The notes below the pieces were generated by a model. It saw only the letters and a list, made by a program, of their open reading frames with translations. It was not told the DNA's origin and ran no database searches. From NCBI GenBank assembly GCA_050732995.1, contig JBOHSA010000216.1, positions 1 through 24,436 of the forward strand: DNA of 24,436 nucleotides, given 5' to 3'. Positions 1-8,800 of this stretch are shown here, in pieces; the first letter of the stretch is position 1, and every line of letters begins with the position of its first letter. Made by a program: the position numbers and the translations under genes. The stretch comes from JBOHSA01 sp050732995. GTDB lineage: Bacteria; Gemmatimonadota; Gemmatimonadetes; Gemmatimonadales; GWC2-71-9.

Positions 1-535
1 CCCCTGCCTGCACCTGCGCCGGGAGGTCGAGCACGTCCGTCGGCGGGCGGCCCGCCTGGATGATCTGCGTGACCAGCTCGACCGTCTGCGCGGCGGGTAC
101 GCCCATTGCCGCGAGTGTCCCGGCGACGCGCAGGGTCGCGGCGAGGTCATGGGGCGGCGGGGTCGCGAGGGCCAGCGCCGTGAGCTGCGGGTCGCTGAGG
201 CCGGCGTTGAGCGCGAATGCGCCCGCTTCGACCGCGGGGGCATCGGGCGCCGGGATATTCGCCGCGCGCAGCGCCGACGCGGCGACATCGAGCCGCCCCG
301 CGAGGGCGCGGACCGCGGCGATCACGCGCTCAGGCGCGACGCCTTTGGCTGCGCCCTCGATCGCCTTCTGGATCAGCGGCTCGACCGGGAGGCCGCGCAC
401 GCGCGTCGTCGCGGCGAGCTCCTGTACCGCCGCGGCCACGGACGGCGGCACGCGCCCCGCCAGGCGAGTCGCGACATCCGCCTGCGCCAGGAGAGACCCG
501 GGCACGACGAGCAACAAGGCGAGCAGGACCCTCAC
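1..535 (-). CDS. Exported alanine-rich helical protein, 3' end outside the window
   Basis: The frame opens with GTG at 535, overlapping the TGA of the upstream gene as GTGA, and stays open for 178 codons to the window edge, so the C-terminus is missing. The first 18 or so residues (VRVLLALLLVVPGSLLAQA) form a signal peptide with a likely cut after LLAQ or AQA. The mature part is rich in Ala, Val and Leu and looks like a chain of short helices (PPSVAAAVQELA, PLIQKAIEGAAKG, AAQTVELVTQII) with no cysteine and no motif I recognise. It is the third gene of the sigma/glycogen-binding operon and so probably acts in the periplasm under the same control. I do not know its function. Confidence 0.6.
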   Translation of the reverse strand, partial: MRVLLALLLVVPGSLLAQADVATRLAGRVPPSVAAAVQELAATTRVRGLPVEPLIQKAIEGAAKGVAPERVIAAVRALAGRLDVAASALRAANIPAPDAPAVEAGAFALNAGLSDPQLTALALATPPPHDLAATLRVAGTLAAMGVPAAQTVELVTQIIQAGRPPTDVLDLPAQVQAG

Positions 536-1194
536 AGCCTCTCCCCGCGGCCCGTCACTGCCAGCACGCTGTTGCGCCGGCCGACTCCGAAGCCGTCGTC
601 GACCGCGGGGGCGGCCGGGTCGGCGATCCATCGCCGCCCGTCTAACACGAACGCGTACTGATGCTGGCCCGGCGGCAGAGCGATGGTCGTGGTCCACACG
701 CCCGCGACCGGCCCCGGGGTCCGCACGAGCGGCGTGGCCGTCTCACTCCATTCATTGAACGTGCCGGCGACCGCGACGCGCTCGGCGTCGGGGGCGTACA
801 GCACGAACTTGACGAATACGCTCTCGGGTTTGGCGGGGAGCGTCGCGCCTGCCGGTGCTAGCCCCCCTTCCCCCAGCGACCGACCCAGGAGTAGCACCGC
901 GGCGGCGGCGGCCGCCAACGCAGGGCCGACGATCCAGGGTCGCACGCGCATGCGGATCTCACGCGGCTGCGTCAGCCACGCCCAGGCGCCGCTCCCCGAC
1001 GCGGCCCGGCGGCGCACCGCCGCCATAACCCGGGCCTCGAAGTCCGCCGCCAGCGCCACCGGTGCCCGATCCACGGCTCCGAGTAGACGAACGGCCTCTG
1101 CCGCCTCGGCTCGCAGCTCGACCGGCAGCGCGGCTAGCTCGAGCTCGCCGTCCAGGACTCGCTTGACCAACGGATGGTACTCCATCGACCTCAT
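532..1194 (-). CDS. Membrane protein with external glycogen-binding (AMPK1-CBM) domain; possible anti-sigma factor
   Basis: 220 residues. Residues 1-65 are a charged cytoplasmic helical segment (HPLVKRVLDGELEL, ALAADFEARVMAAVRRR), the size and style of an anti-sigma N-terminus but without zinc-finger cysteines. Residues about 86-106 are one membrane helix. Residues about 127-214 are a glycogen-binding domain of the AMPK-beta/isoamylase-N type: FVLYAPDAERVAVAGTFNEW, then LPPGQHQYAFVLDG and W189. The start overlaps the stop of the sigma gene as ATGA, so the two are translationally coupled. The layout (inside helix, membrane, outside sugar-binding fold) fits a carbohydrate-sensing anti-sigma factor. 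The glycogen-binding fold is clear; the anti-sigma role is inferred from position and topology only. Confidence 0.8.
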   Translation of the reverse strand: MRSMEYHPLVKRVLDGELELAALPVELRAEAAEAVRLLGAVDRAPVALAADFEARVMAAVRRRAASGSGAWAWLTQPREIRMRVRPWIVGPALAAAAAAVLLLGRSLGEGGLAPAGATLPAKPESVFVKFVLYAPDAERVAVAGTFNEWSETATPLVRTPGPVAGVWTTTIALPPGQHQYAFVLDGRRWIADPAAPAVDDGFGVGRRNSVLAVTGRGERL

Positions 1195-1727
1195 ACCCTG
1201 CCTTGCAGCTGCGCCCGCAGCCGGTCATAGGCTCGGTGCATCCGCATCTTGAGCGAGGCGACCGACGCGCCCACCCGGGCCGCGATCTCCTCGTACGACA
1301 GCTCTTCCACGTGCTTCAGCACGAATACTTCGCGCTGTTCCGGCGTCAACTCGAGCAAGGCCCGCTGCAGCGCCTGCCGTTGCTCCAACTGCTCCACCGC
1401 GCCGTCGGACCGCCCGGGGGCCGGCACAGTCGCCGCCACGATGTCGAACGGCGCCGGTCCCTCCCGCGCGCGGTGCCGGCGCTCGGCAAAGCACCGGTTC
1501 CGCAGGATGAGAAAGAACCAACCCGCGAAATTGTCCGGATCGCGGCACTGCGCCAGCTGATCGTACGCCCGGACGAATGCGTCCTGCAATGCATCCTCGG
1601 CGACGTCCAGCGACCCGAGCATCCGGGTCGCGTAGCGTGCATACCGGTCCCGGTAGCGGCGCACCAGCTCGCCGTAGCGCTCAGTGTCCCCGGCCAGCAC
1701 GGCCCGCACCACTTCCCCGTCCGTCAA
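1191..1727 (-). CDS. ECF-type RNA polymerase sigma factor
   Basis: 178 residues, normal for an extracytoplasmic-function sigma factor. Region 2 spans about residues 18-88 (YGELVRRYRDRYARYATRML, DAFVRAYDQLAQ, WFFLILRNRCF) and region 4 about 118-172 (ELTPEQREVFVLKHVEELSY, IAARVGASVASLKMRMHRAY), the latter being the helix-turn-helix that reads the -35 box. It would recruit RNA polymerase to the promoters of its regulon. It is the first gene of a three-gene minus-strand operon. The next gene overlaps it by 4 bp and is the best candidate for its regulator. The upstream gap contains a long G tract. Confidence 0.93.
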   Translation of the reverse strand: MTDGEVVRAVLAGDTERYGELVRRYRDRYARYATRMLGSLDVAEDALQDAFVRAYDQLAQCRDPDNFAGWFFLILRNRCFAERRHRAREGPAPFDIVAATVPAPGRSDGAVEQLEQRQALQRALLELTPEQREVFVLKHVEELSYEEIAARVGASVASLKMRMHRAYDRLRAQLQGRV

Positions 1728-1824
1728 CCCACTGCCTCCCTGGCTCGTCCGTCGGGATGCTAGGCGCCAGCCGGGGGTCCGGCAACCGCCCTAAAGAGTC
1801 CGTCCGGTGGGCGAAAGTAACATT

Positions 1825-1876
1825 GGGAGGGGGTGCGGGGAGTGGGGGGGCGGGGGGGTGGGGGAGTGGGGGGGTG
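1825..1876 (+). repeat. G-rich tract with quadruplex-forming potential in a divergent intergenic gap
   Basis: In the 187-bp gap between the divergent sigma gene (start 1727) and the region-2 fragment (start 1915) the plus strand has at least seven runs of three or more G, including two runs of seven, separated by one to three bases. This exceeds the four runs needed for an intramolecular G-quadruplex. The rest of the gap (1728-1824 and 1877-1914) shows no promoter I can defend. Confidence 0.6.
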
Positions 1877-1914
1877 TTGCGTTACCTCGGTGACCCCTCC
1901 GACATCTTTACGCT

Positions 1915-2256
1915 GTGACGGCTCCAGACATGATCCCTGACTATGCTCTGGTGGAGCGGATGGCTGCGGCCGATCCTGTCGCCCTGGCCGAACTCCGCGC
2001 TCGGCACGGTACGACAGCCTATGCTTTGGCCTACTCACTGGTTTTCAACGCGGTGGACGCCGAGCATGTGGTGGGGGAGGCCTTTCTCGAGGCGTGGCGC
2101 TCGGCCGGCCGCTTCGACCGCCAACACGAAACCGTCCCCGCCTGGATCTCCGCGATCACGCGGAATCGGGCTCGGGACCTGATCACTGCCCGGGTCCCTC
2201 GGGTGGCGGATACGATCGGGACCAATTCAAGGAGAAGGAAAACACATGTTCAATAG
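1915..2256 (+). CDS. Sigma-factor region-2 protein lacking region 4
   Basis: 113 residues starting at GTG 1915; an in-frame ATG at 1930 is an alternative start. Residues about 12-95 match ECF sigma region 2: LVERMAAADPVALAELRARH, AYALAYSLVFN, AEHVVGEAFLEAWRSA, then VPAWISAITRNRARDLI. The frame stops right after region 2. The next open frame encodes an exported low-complexity protein, and I see no region 4 in any frame downstream. It could be a decayed ECF gene or a deliberately short, region-2-only protein. The downstream gene starts 11 bp before this stop and has its ribosome-binding site (AAGGAGAAGG) inside this gene's last codons, so the two are probably co-transcribed. Confidence 0.65.
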   Translation: MTAPDMIPDYALVERMAAADPVALAELRARHGTTAYALAYSLVFNAVDAEHVVGEAFLEAWRSAGRFDRQHETVPAWISAITRNRARDLITARVPRVADTIGTNSRRRKTHVQ

Positions 2257-2602
2257 GATCTTTGGTATCGGTCCGACCCTCGTGCTCCCGGCGGTGTTGG
2301 CAGCGCAGACGCCGTCAATCCCCAACGAGCACGCCTCCGATACTGCCAAGTCCAAGGTGGCGCAGGCGATGGAGCGGCGCGCCACGCACGTCCGCGGCAC
2401 CGCGGTCGGTCTCGATAACCGCCCGGTTACGCCGGCCACTCCGGCCGTGCCCGCGACGCGGGCGAATCCGGCCACGCCGTCCTCGGGCGGCGGCGCCGCG
2501 ACTCCCGCGACGCCGGCGACACCCGCCACGCCGGCGGTGCCTGCCTCGCCGTCCCACAAGCCCGAGACCCCAGGCCAGTCGGGCAATCGGCGCCGGCCCT
2601 AA
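2246..2602 (+). CDS. Exported Pro/Ala/Thr-rich low-complexity protein
   Basis: 118 residues with a strong ribosome-binding site (AAGGAG) ahead of ATG 2246. Residues 1-20 form a signal peptide ending LPAVLAAQ. Residues 30-55 are charged and helical. From residue 60 the chain is made of repeated PATPA/VPAT units with a short GGG insert, ending in a basic tail (GNRRRP). It looks like an extended periplasmic or surface linker, possibly a cell-envelope spacer. It has no enzyme motif and no cysteine. It overlaps the sigma region-2 gene and is followed by the barrel/glycogen-binding gene about 80 bp on, all on the plus strand. I do not recognise a family. Confidence 0.65.
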   Translation: MFNRIFGIGPTLVLPAVLAAQTPSIPNEHASDTAKSKVAQAMERRATHVRGTAVGLDNRPVTPATPAVPATRANPATPSSGGGAATPATPATPATPAVPASPSHKPETPGQSGNRRRP

Positions 2603-2680
2603 CCGGCGGCGGGCGTAGGGTTGACCCGGGGGGCACGGCACGCCGTGCCCCTCGTTGTTTTCGTATATGTTTGTGGGCCG

Positions 2681-3795
2681 ATGCGGCCCCTCGCCGTTCC
2701 CGCGATCCTGTCGCTACTCTTCGCCGCTCCCCCCCCCCGGGCCGCCGCCCAGATCCAGGCATCGCTCGGCGGGGGCGTGGGGACGGTGCGCTATGCCGGC
2801 GGCTCGAGCTTCAGCGCGGCCACCCTCTCGCCCGCGATCCAGGTCCTGGGCGGCCGACTCTTTGTAGGGGCGGGCGGCTCGCTCTCCACGCTGCCCAAGG
2901 GGGTCGTCGCTACCCAGGGGCGTGCCGAACTGTGGGCGTCGGCGCCGACGGGACCCGGCCGGTTGGAGCTCGCGGTCGGCGCCAGCCTCGTCGGCAGCGA
3001 CCGCTCGGACGGGGACTGGACGCTGGCGGGGCATGGGACCATCGAAGCGCTGTGGCCGGCGGATCGCTGGGGGATCGCGGTCGGCGCGGGCCCGTCGTTC
3101 GGCGACATCGAGCGCGCCGAGGCCGTCACGGCGTTGCGGCTCCGCCTGCGGACGTGGTGGCAGCCGGGCGGTCGGGCCGTCCAATACACCGCCAGCGCGG
3201 AACCGCAGCGTTTTCTCGGTGGCTGGTTCACCGACCTGACCGGTGGCGCCACGGTCGACCGCGGGCGCATCGTGGGCTCGGTCTGGGGCATCGCGCGGCT
3301 CAGCGGGGAATACGGGTCGAAGGCAGGGGCCAGCGCCTTCCTCCAGCTATTCGTCACCCCGCACGTCGCCGTGGAAGCCGCCGCCGGCGGCTTCCTGGCC
3401 GACCCCTACCAGGGGTTCCCGCGCGCCGGGTATGTGAGCGCCGGGGTGCGCGTCCATCGGACCCCGCGGGCGCTTCAGACTCGCCCCCCCCCCCCCACAC
3501 GGCGGGCCCGGTGCCCGCGTCTCCTCTCGTGCCGCAGCGCCGGGGTGATACGCTCGTCATCCGCTTCCGGATGGACGGCGCCGGCTCGGTCGCGATCGCC
3601 GGAGACTGGACCGGGTGGCGGCCGGTCCCACTGCGGGCCGTGAGCGAGGGGATCTGGGAGGGAACGCTGGATCTCCCCTCCGGCACCTACCAGTTCAACC
3701 TCCTGGTCGACGGGAAAGAATGGGTCGTGCCGGGCGGGGTGGCGGTGGTGTCGGACGGCATGGGGGGGTTGGTCGCCCTGCTGGCGGTCCCCTGA
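2681..3795 (+). CDS. Exported beta-barrel-like protein with C-terminal glycogen-binding domain, interrupted by a frameshift at a 13-C run
   Basis: I start it at ATG 2681, which gives a clean signal peptide (MRPLAVPAILSLLFAA, cut near AAAQ). About 240 residues of alternating glycine-rich strands follow (LGGGVGTVRYAGG, GRLFVGAGGSLS, YVSAGVRVH), as in outer-membrane barrel proteins. The frame then meets 13 C at 3484-3496 and, as sequenced, runs into nonsense and stops at 3643. The other frame continues at once with a glycogen-binding domain: LVIRFRMDGAGSVAIAGDW, LPSGTYQFNLLVDGKEW, ending with TGA at 3793-3795. Adding one C (or removing two) gives a single protein of about 371 residues. Causes could be a sequencing slip, a true mutation or phase variation. 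The C-terminal domain is related to that at 532-1194, so both ends of this region handle glucan-like ligands. Confidence 0.72.
2729..2738 (+). repeat. 10-C homopolymer inside the signal-peptide codons
   Basis: A run of ten C lies in the codons for AAPPPRAA of the signal peptide of the barrel/glycogen-binding gene. It is in frame as sequenced, but it is a second slippage-prone tract in the same gene. Confidence 0.7.
3484..3496 (+). repeat. 13-C homopolymer at the frame break of the barrel/glycogen-binding gene
   Basis: Thirteen consecutive C separate the barrel frame from the glycogen-binding frame. With 14 or 11 C the two join through a proline linker (RPPPPHTAGP). The length is in the range of known contingency tracts and also of common sequencing errors. 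Confidence 0.85.
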
Positions 3796-3873
3796 TCTTG
3801 ACGGCTGCCGGCGACTGCCCTACCCTGGGTCTCGGATTCCCCACGGCAGCCTTACTTTGACCGGAGGCGACGG

Positions 3874-4293
3874 ATGGGCAAGATCAACCTGCAGCGGGTG
3901 GTACTGGGCGGGTTGTTGGCGGGGGTGGTGTTGAACGTCGTGGACTTCCTGGTGTACGGCGTCGTGCTCGAAGATGACCTCGCCGCCGCGATGCAAGCGC
4001 TCGGCAAGGGACCGGTGGACTCGCTCATTCCCCTGTTCGTCGTGCTCGACTTCCTGTACGGGATCGCGCTGGTGTATCTGTACGCCGCGATCCGGCCCCG
4101 CTTCGGGCCCGGCCCGCGGACCGCGGTCTACGCCGGCCTGATCATGTGGGTACTGATCGCGCTGCTGCACGCCATCGGTGAGGCGCCGATGGGCCTCATG
4201 CCCCAGCGGATGTTCGTCATCGGCACGCTCGTGGCGCTGGTCCTGTTTCCGGTCGCCGCAGTGGTGGGGGCGAAGATCTACACGGAGACCTGA
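3874..4293 (+). CDS. Four-helix membrane protein of unknown function
   Basis: 139 residues, ATG 3874 preceded by GGAGG with good spacing. Four hydrophobic segments: about 9-30 (VVLGGLLAGVVLNVVDFLVY), 50-71 (LIPLFVVLDFLYGIALVYLY), 82-100 (AVYAGLIMWVLIALLHA) and 113-133 (MFVIGTLVALVLFPVAAVVG). The GG-LLAG and N-VDF pattern in helix 1 recalls small integral membrane proteins common in Gemmatimonadota and Acidobacteria, but I cannot name a function. It stands alone, with the barrel gene ending 80 bp before it and a convergent terminator hairpin after it. Confidence 0.75.
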   Translation: MGKINLQRVVLGGLLAGVVLNVVDFLVYGVVLEDDLAAAMQALGKGPVDSLIPLFVVLDFLYGIALVYLYAAIRPRFGPGPRTAVYAGLIMWVLIALLHAIGEAPMGLMPQRMFVIGTLVALVLFPVAAVVGAKIYTET

Positions 4294-4322
4294 TCGGACC
4301 GAGGGCCGGTCGGCAAACCAAA

Positions 4323-4349
4323 CGCCGGACGGCGCTGCGTCGTCCGGCG
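4323..4349 (-). terminator. Intrinsic terminator hairpin between convergent genes
   Basis: A perfect 9-bp stem (CGCCGGACG / CGTCCGGCG) with a 9-base loop sits between the ends of the plus-strand membrane gene (4293) and the minus-strand SusD gene (4375). Read on the minus strand the stem is followed by TTTGGTTTG, so it best serves as the SusC/SusD terminator. It may also stop the plus-strand transcript. Confidence 0.75.
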
Positions 4350-4374
4350 GTGGCGTGTTCGGGGGCGCGTCCCG

Positions 4375-5817
4375 TTACGGGCAGGCCAGCGGATCCGGGG
4401 CGGGCGGCCGGGGCAGGCACTCGTCCAGCGGGACCGGCATCACGCGGAACACCTGGTCGCCCGTTTGGTTGGGCAGTCCGAGGTTCGCCACGGCGCGGCG
4501 GTAGTGACGCGCGTCGAGCCAGCTGTGGCCGCCCTCGAACAGCAGCGAATAACGCTTCTGTTTGACGAGCACGCGGCGCACGCTGTCCTGGGTCTGCACG
4601 CCGAGGCTCGCGATCGCCAGCAGGCCACCCGAGTTCACTCGGATGAAATTGATGTCGCGCGCCGCCTCGACGAGGTTGCTCAGCCCGACGTTGGCTTCGG
4701 CGCGCAGCAGGATCAGCTCCTCGTTCCGGATGATCGGCAGGGACGCGACATTGCTCGCGTAGCGCCGGAAGGCGAGGTTCGAGCTGTGCTGGCCGTACAC
4801 CCGGTTCGCCACCGCGACCACCTTGGCCAGGTACCGCCGGTCCGGTTGGCCGCCCACGGCCTGGGTCTCGGCGGACGCGAGCAAGTCCGGATGGACGTAC
4901 AGTTTGGCCGGTGTCGGGTCGAACAGCCCGTTTTGTAGATCGCCCGAGCCGGTGCTGAAGCTGTGATACACGCCCCGGTTGAACAGCCCCGCGGTGTCGG
5001 CGGTCAGGATAGTGTCGATGAAGGTCTGGCCTGCGGTGGTGAGCATCGTCCGCGCGTTGGTGAAGCACGCGGCGCACGCTTCGATGGCGCCGCGGTACAC
5101 CTGCACGCGCGTCTTGAGGGCGCGGTTGAACTGGCGGAAGGCCGTGGGGGTGTTGAACGTCCCGAAGTCCGAGAACCCGCGACTCAGCTGGAACGGGAAG
5201 ACCGCGCCTCCCGCGCCGAGGTGGGTGTCGGCCGAATCGAGCAGGTTGATGATGTGATCGAACACCTGCGTCCGGGTCGCGAACGGGGCGAGCGTGGCTC
5301 CGAGCGGCCGGTTCACGTCGATCGGCGCTCCCAGGCTGTCCCGGGTGTTGATCACCAGCAGGAAGTCGAGGGCCTGGAGGGTCTGCGCGAACCCGCGCGT
5401 CGCCTCCTTCTCCGCGGTCGGCATGTCCGTCAGCGCCGCGTTGTCCAGGGCGTTGAGGATGATGTTGGTGGCGCGGATGCTCGTGTAGCGGCTGATCCAC
5501 AGGTTCCCGCCGAAGCGCGGGCCGCCGGGGTCGAGCGGCCCGACCAGCAGCTCGCTCTCGAACCGGTTGTCGCCGGGGTCGAAGATGTAGGACTCGCGCC
5601 CGAACACGCCCAGCTCTGAGACGTAGCCGTTGAACTCGGCGATGTTGAGCCGGGCGCCGACCAGGAGCCCCTGCGCGGCGGTCACCACCTTGAGCCGGGT
5701 CGGATTGGACTCGAGGTCGTCGAGGCCGGGGTTGTTCAGGTCGGGAATGTTCGGGTCGCGGCACGACGCCAGGAGCACCGTGCCCAGGACGACGGCGAGG
5801 GACGGGAGCTTCGTCAT
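4375..5817 (-). CDS. SusD/RagB-family outer-membrane lipoprotein (glycan-binding partner of SusC)
   Basis: 480 residues from ATG 5817, chosen because GAGGAG lies 8 bases upstream and because it gives a lipoprotein signal (MTKLPSLAVVLGTVLLASC) with a lipobox LASC at C19. An ATG at 5868 would put 17 charged residues before the signal. The mature N-terminus (DPNIPDLNNPGLDDL) and internal stretches (NPTRLKVVTAAQGLL, LIINTRDSLGAP-like segment, QTLQALDFLLVINTRDS, IRNEELILLRAEAN, AARDINFIRVNSGGL, KQKRYSLLFEGGHSWLDARH) are typical of the SusD fold with its TPR-like helices. It covers the SusC pore on the cell surface and binds the substrate. It lies 53 bp downstream of SusC in one operon and ends before a terminator hairpin. 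Confidence 0.93.
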   Translation of the reverse strand: MTKLPSLAVVLGTVLLASCRDPNIPDLNNPGLDDLESNPTRLKVVTAAQGLLVGARLNIAEFNGYVSELGVFGRESYIFDPGDNRFESELLVGPLDPGGPRFGGNLWISRYTSIRATNIILNALDNAALTDMPTAEKEATRGFAQTLQALDFLLVINTRDSLGAPIDVNRPLGATLAPFATRTQVFDHIINLLDSADTHLGAGGAVFPFQLSRGFSDFGTFNTPTAFRQFNRALKTRVQVYRGAIEACAACFTNARTMLTTAGQTFIDTILTADTAGLFNRGVYHSFSTGSGDLQNGLFDPTPAKLYVHPDLLASAETQAVGGQPDRRYLAKVVAVANRVYGQHSSNLAFRRYASNVASLPIIRNEELILLRAEANVGLSNLVEAARDINFIRVNSGGLLAIASLGVQTQDSVRRVLVKQKRYSLLFEGGHSWLDARHYRRAVANLGLPNQTGDQVFRVMPVPLDECLPRPPAPDPLACP

Positions 5818-5870
5818 ATGCCTGCTCCTCGCAAAGCGGAACGAAAGGGCCGGGAGTCGGGAGGTCATGA

Positions 5871-8800
5871 TCAGAACCCCGCGCTGATGGAGAACCAGAA
5901 GCTGCGGCTCCGCGGATAGGGCGCCACGTCGATGTTCCGCTGCACCGGCTGGCTGCCGAAGTTGCTCACCTCCGGGTCCATGCCCTTGTAGTCGGTGATC
6001 ACGACGAGGTTGCGCCCGCTGACGCTCAGCCGGACGTCGCGCGCCCCGGCCCAGAGACGGTCGACGATGCTCCGGGGCACCGTCCAGCTCAGCGTGATCT
6101 CCCTGAGCTTGAGGAACGTCGCGCTCTCGGTGTAGACGGCCGTTTTCTCGCCGTAGGCCGTCAGCCGGCACTCACCTTCGAGGGCGACGCCCGGCTTGCT
6201 GCTCGTGCCCAGTGTGTCCACGGCGGCGAAACACCCGCGCCGGAGGGCCGCCGCCGAATCGACCTCCTCCGCGTAGTCGGGCGTGACCTTCCCGAGGTCG
6301 TAGAGCAGCCGGGTCAGGTTCACGACGTTGGCACCCTTCTGCCAGTCCCACAGCATCGAGAGGCTCAACGCCCCTCGGGTGATCTCGTTCGAGAGCGAAA
6401 ACTTGAAGTCTGGCATGGCATCGCCGATCTTGGCAATCTTGCAGCATTGGCCGTTCGCCAGCGTGTCGACGTTGCCGAAAATCGACGTGGCCGAGTAACC
6501 CGGCTTGAGGAAGAAGCAGCCGTCGGAGCAGCCGAACCCGCCGACCCGGAAGCCCGTCGTATCGCCCCCCGGCAGCTCGATCACCACGCTGCGGTTACGC
6601 CAGTACATGGCGCGCGCCACCCACTGCACGTCGGGCCGATTCAGGGGCGACACCCCCACGGCGATCTCGACGCCGCGGTTGCGCAGCTTGCCCCCGTTCT
6701 CGAACTGGGTCGTGAACCCCGTGGATGGCGCGACCGTCCGGGGCAACAGCAGGTCGGACACGCTCTTCTGGTACAGCGTGATCTCCACGGTCGCCTTCCC
6801 GTCGGCGAGAATCGCGTCGATGCCACCCTCGACCTCGGTTTGCCGCTCGGGCTTGATGTCCGGGCTGCCCGCGGCGCCGGTCAGCGTCAGGCCGGCGAGG
6901 CCGCCGATGTTCTGCGTGGCGTCGAGCGACGTGAACCGCTGTCCGTAGCTCGGCCGGTTGCCCGTCTGGCCGTAGGCGACGCGGACCTTCAACTCGTCCA
7001 CCTGGCCGACCGGCGCAATGAACCGATACGATGCCGCCGCCTTGGGATACCATTGGTATTGCTTCTGGTCGCCGTTGTTGCTCGAGCGGTCCGCGCGCGC
7101 GCCGAAGGTGACCAGCAGGCGCTCCTCCTGGAGCAACAGCTCTTCCTGCGCGTAGAACCCGAAATCCCGCACCTTCTCGCGGCGCTGCGCCACGCTCACG
7201 GTCGTGCCGGCGTTCACGTTCCCCTGGCCGGGGATCAGGTTCCGGCTGACGATGCGGCCGATGTTGAGGTCGTAGTCCTCTTCCTGGAATCCGACCGACG
7301 TCGTCGCCAGATACGCGCCCGGGCGGTAGGTATGCACCAGGTTGAAGTTGTAGTTCGTGCTCAGGTTGTCCGCGTTCGACAGCAGGGAGCTGCCCGGCTC
7401 CCCGTCCAGCGGCTCGAACTGCAGCTCGGGCGGGAACAACAGCGTGTTCTTCTGCCCGAACCAGTCGAGCCCGCCGTGGGCCACCAGGCGGAGATCGTGG
7501 CGCTCGCGGCTGAGGAGCTGATAGGTCGCCCGGACGCCGCCCAGAAACCGCCAGACATCCTCATCGCTGGTCATCAGCGACGCCGTCTGAATCGGGTTGC
7601 TCTGGATGAAGTTGATCGGGCTGTTCGTCTTGCCGAACGTCCCGTCCGGCTTGCGGCGCAGGTCGACAAAGCTCGGAATGAACTGCAGCGCCATGTAGTA
7701 GCTCACGCCCGCGTTGTCGTTGTTGTTCAGACCGCGCTGCGCGAGGGAGTGCACCATGTTGGTGTTGAAGCTGAGGCTCAGCTTGGAGCTGATGCGCTGG
7801 TCCAGATTGAGGCGCAGCGACTGCTTCTTGTAACCGGTGCCGAGCTCGATTCCCTCGTCGTTCTTCACCAGGCCGCCCACGTAGTAGCGCGTGTCCTCGC
7901 TGCCGCCGCTCACGCTGAGCGCCGTCTCGAACGACAGATCGTGCCGGCCCGAGAGCAGCTCTTCCTGGTCGAAGACGCGGCCGGGCTGGAAGTCGGGCAT
8001 CCCGAAGTTCGGGTTGGTCGCGTCGTTGCGGAAAAACACCGCCGCCCCGGCGCCGTAGCCCAAGCGCAGGTCTCGGGCCTCGATCGAGTCCGCGAACACG
8101 CGCGAGCCCAGTTTCTTCGACAGGTCGAACACGCCGAACCGCTGCCGGACGCTGAACCGCGGCGCGCCCGGCCGGCCGCGGTGCGTGCTGACGATGACGA
8201 CGCCGTTGGACGCCTTGGCGCCGTAGATCGCCGAGGCCGACGCCCCCTTGAGGATCTCGACGTTCGCGATGTCGTCGGGGCTCAGATCGGCGATGCGATT
8301 GACCTGATCCTGCTGCAGGGGCGACGGGTTGGACCCGCGGTTCGAGATCGTCACCACTTCCTGATTGTTGGGGATCGCGACGTCGCTGACGATCACGCCG
8401 TCCACCACGTACAGCGGCGTGGCCGCCCCGAACACCGAGGTCGTGCCCCGCAGCGCGATCTGGACACCGCCGCCCGGGGCCCCGGAGTTGGTCTGGATGT
8501 TGGCCCCCACCACCCGTCCCGCCAGCGCGAGCTCGATCGTCGGCGCCGCGACGCGCCCCAGCTCCGCTCCATCCACCGTCGCGATGGCGTTGGGCAGGTT
8601 CCGCCGCTCCAGCGCCGTCGCCTGCCCAGTGATGACGACGGCCTCGAGGTTGAACACGTCCGGCTCGAGCGTCACCGCCGCCGACGACCCGCCAGCCGGC
8701 ACGACCACCTGGCGGCGCTTATAGCCGATGTGACGCACGACCAGGGTGATGCTGCCCTCGGGCGCCGACAGCACGAACGAGCCGTCGCCCGTCGTCACCG

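Noticed and set aside
60..758. Plus-strand frames over the first 760 bp
   Set aside because: They are antisense to the coupled minus-strand genes, which have start overlaps, a signal peptide and a glycogen-binding domain.
4217..5764. A 515-codon open frame on the minus strand in another frame of SusD
   Set aside because: It overlaps SusD completely and its product is Arg/Pro/Gly-rich with no fold character; SusD has the signal, lipobox and family motifs.
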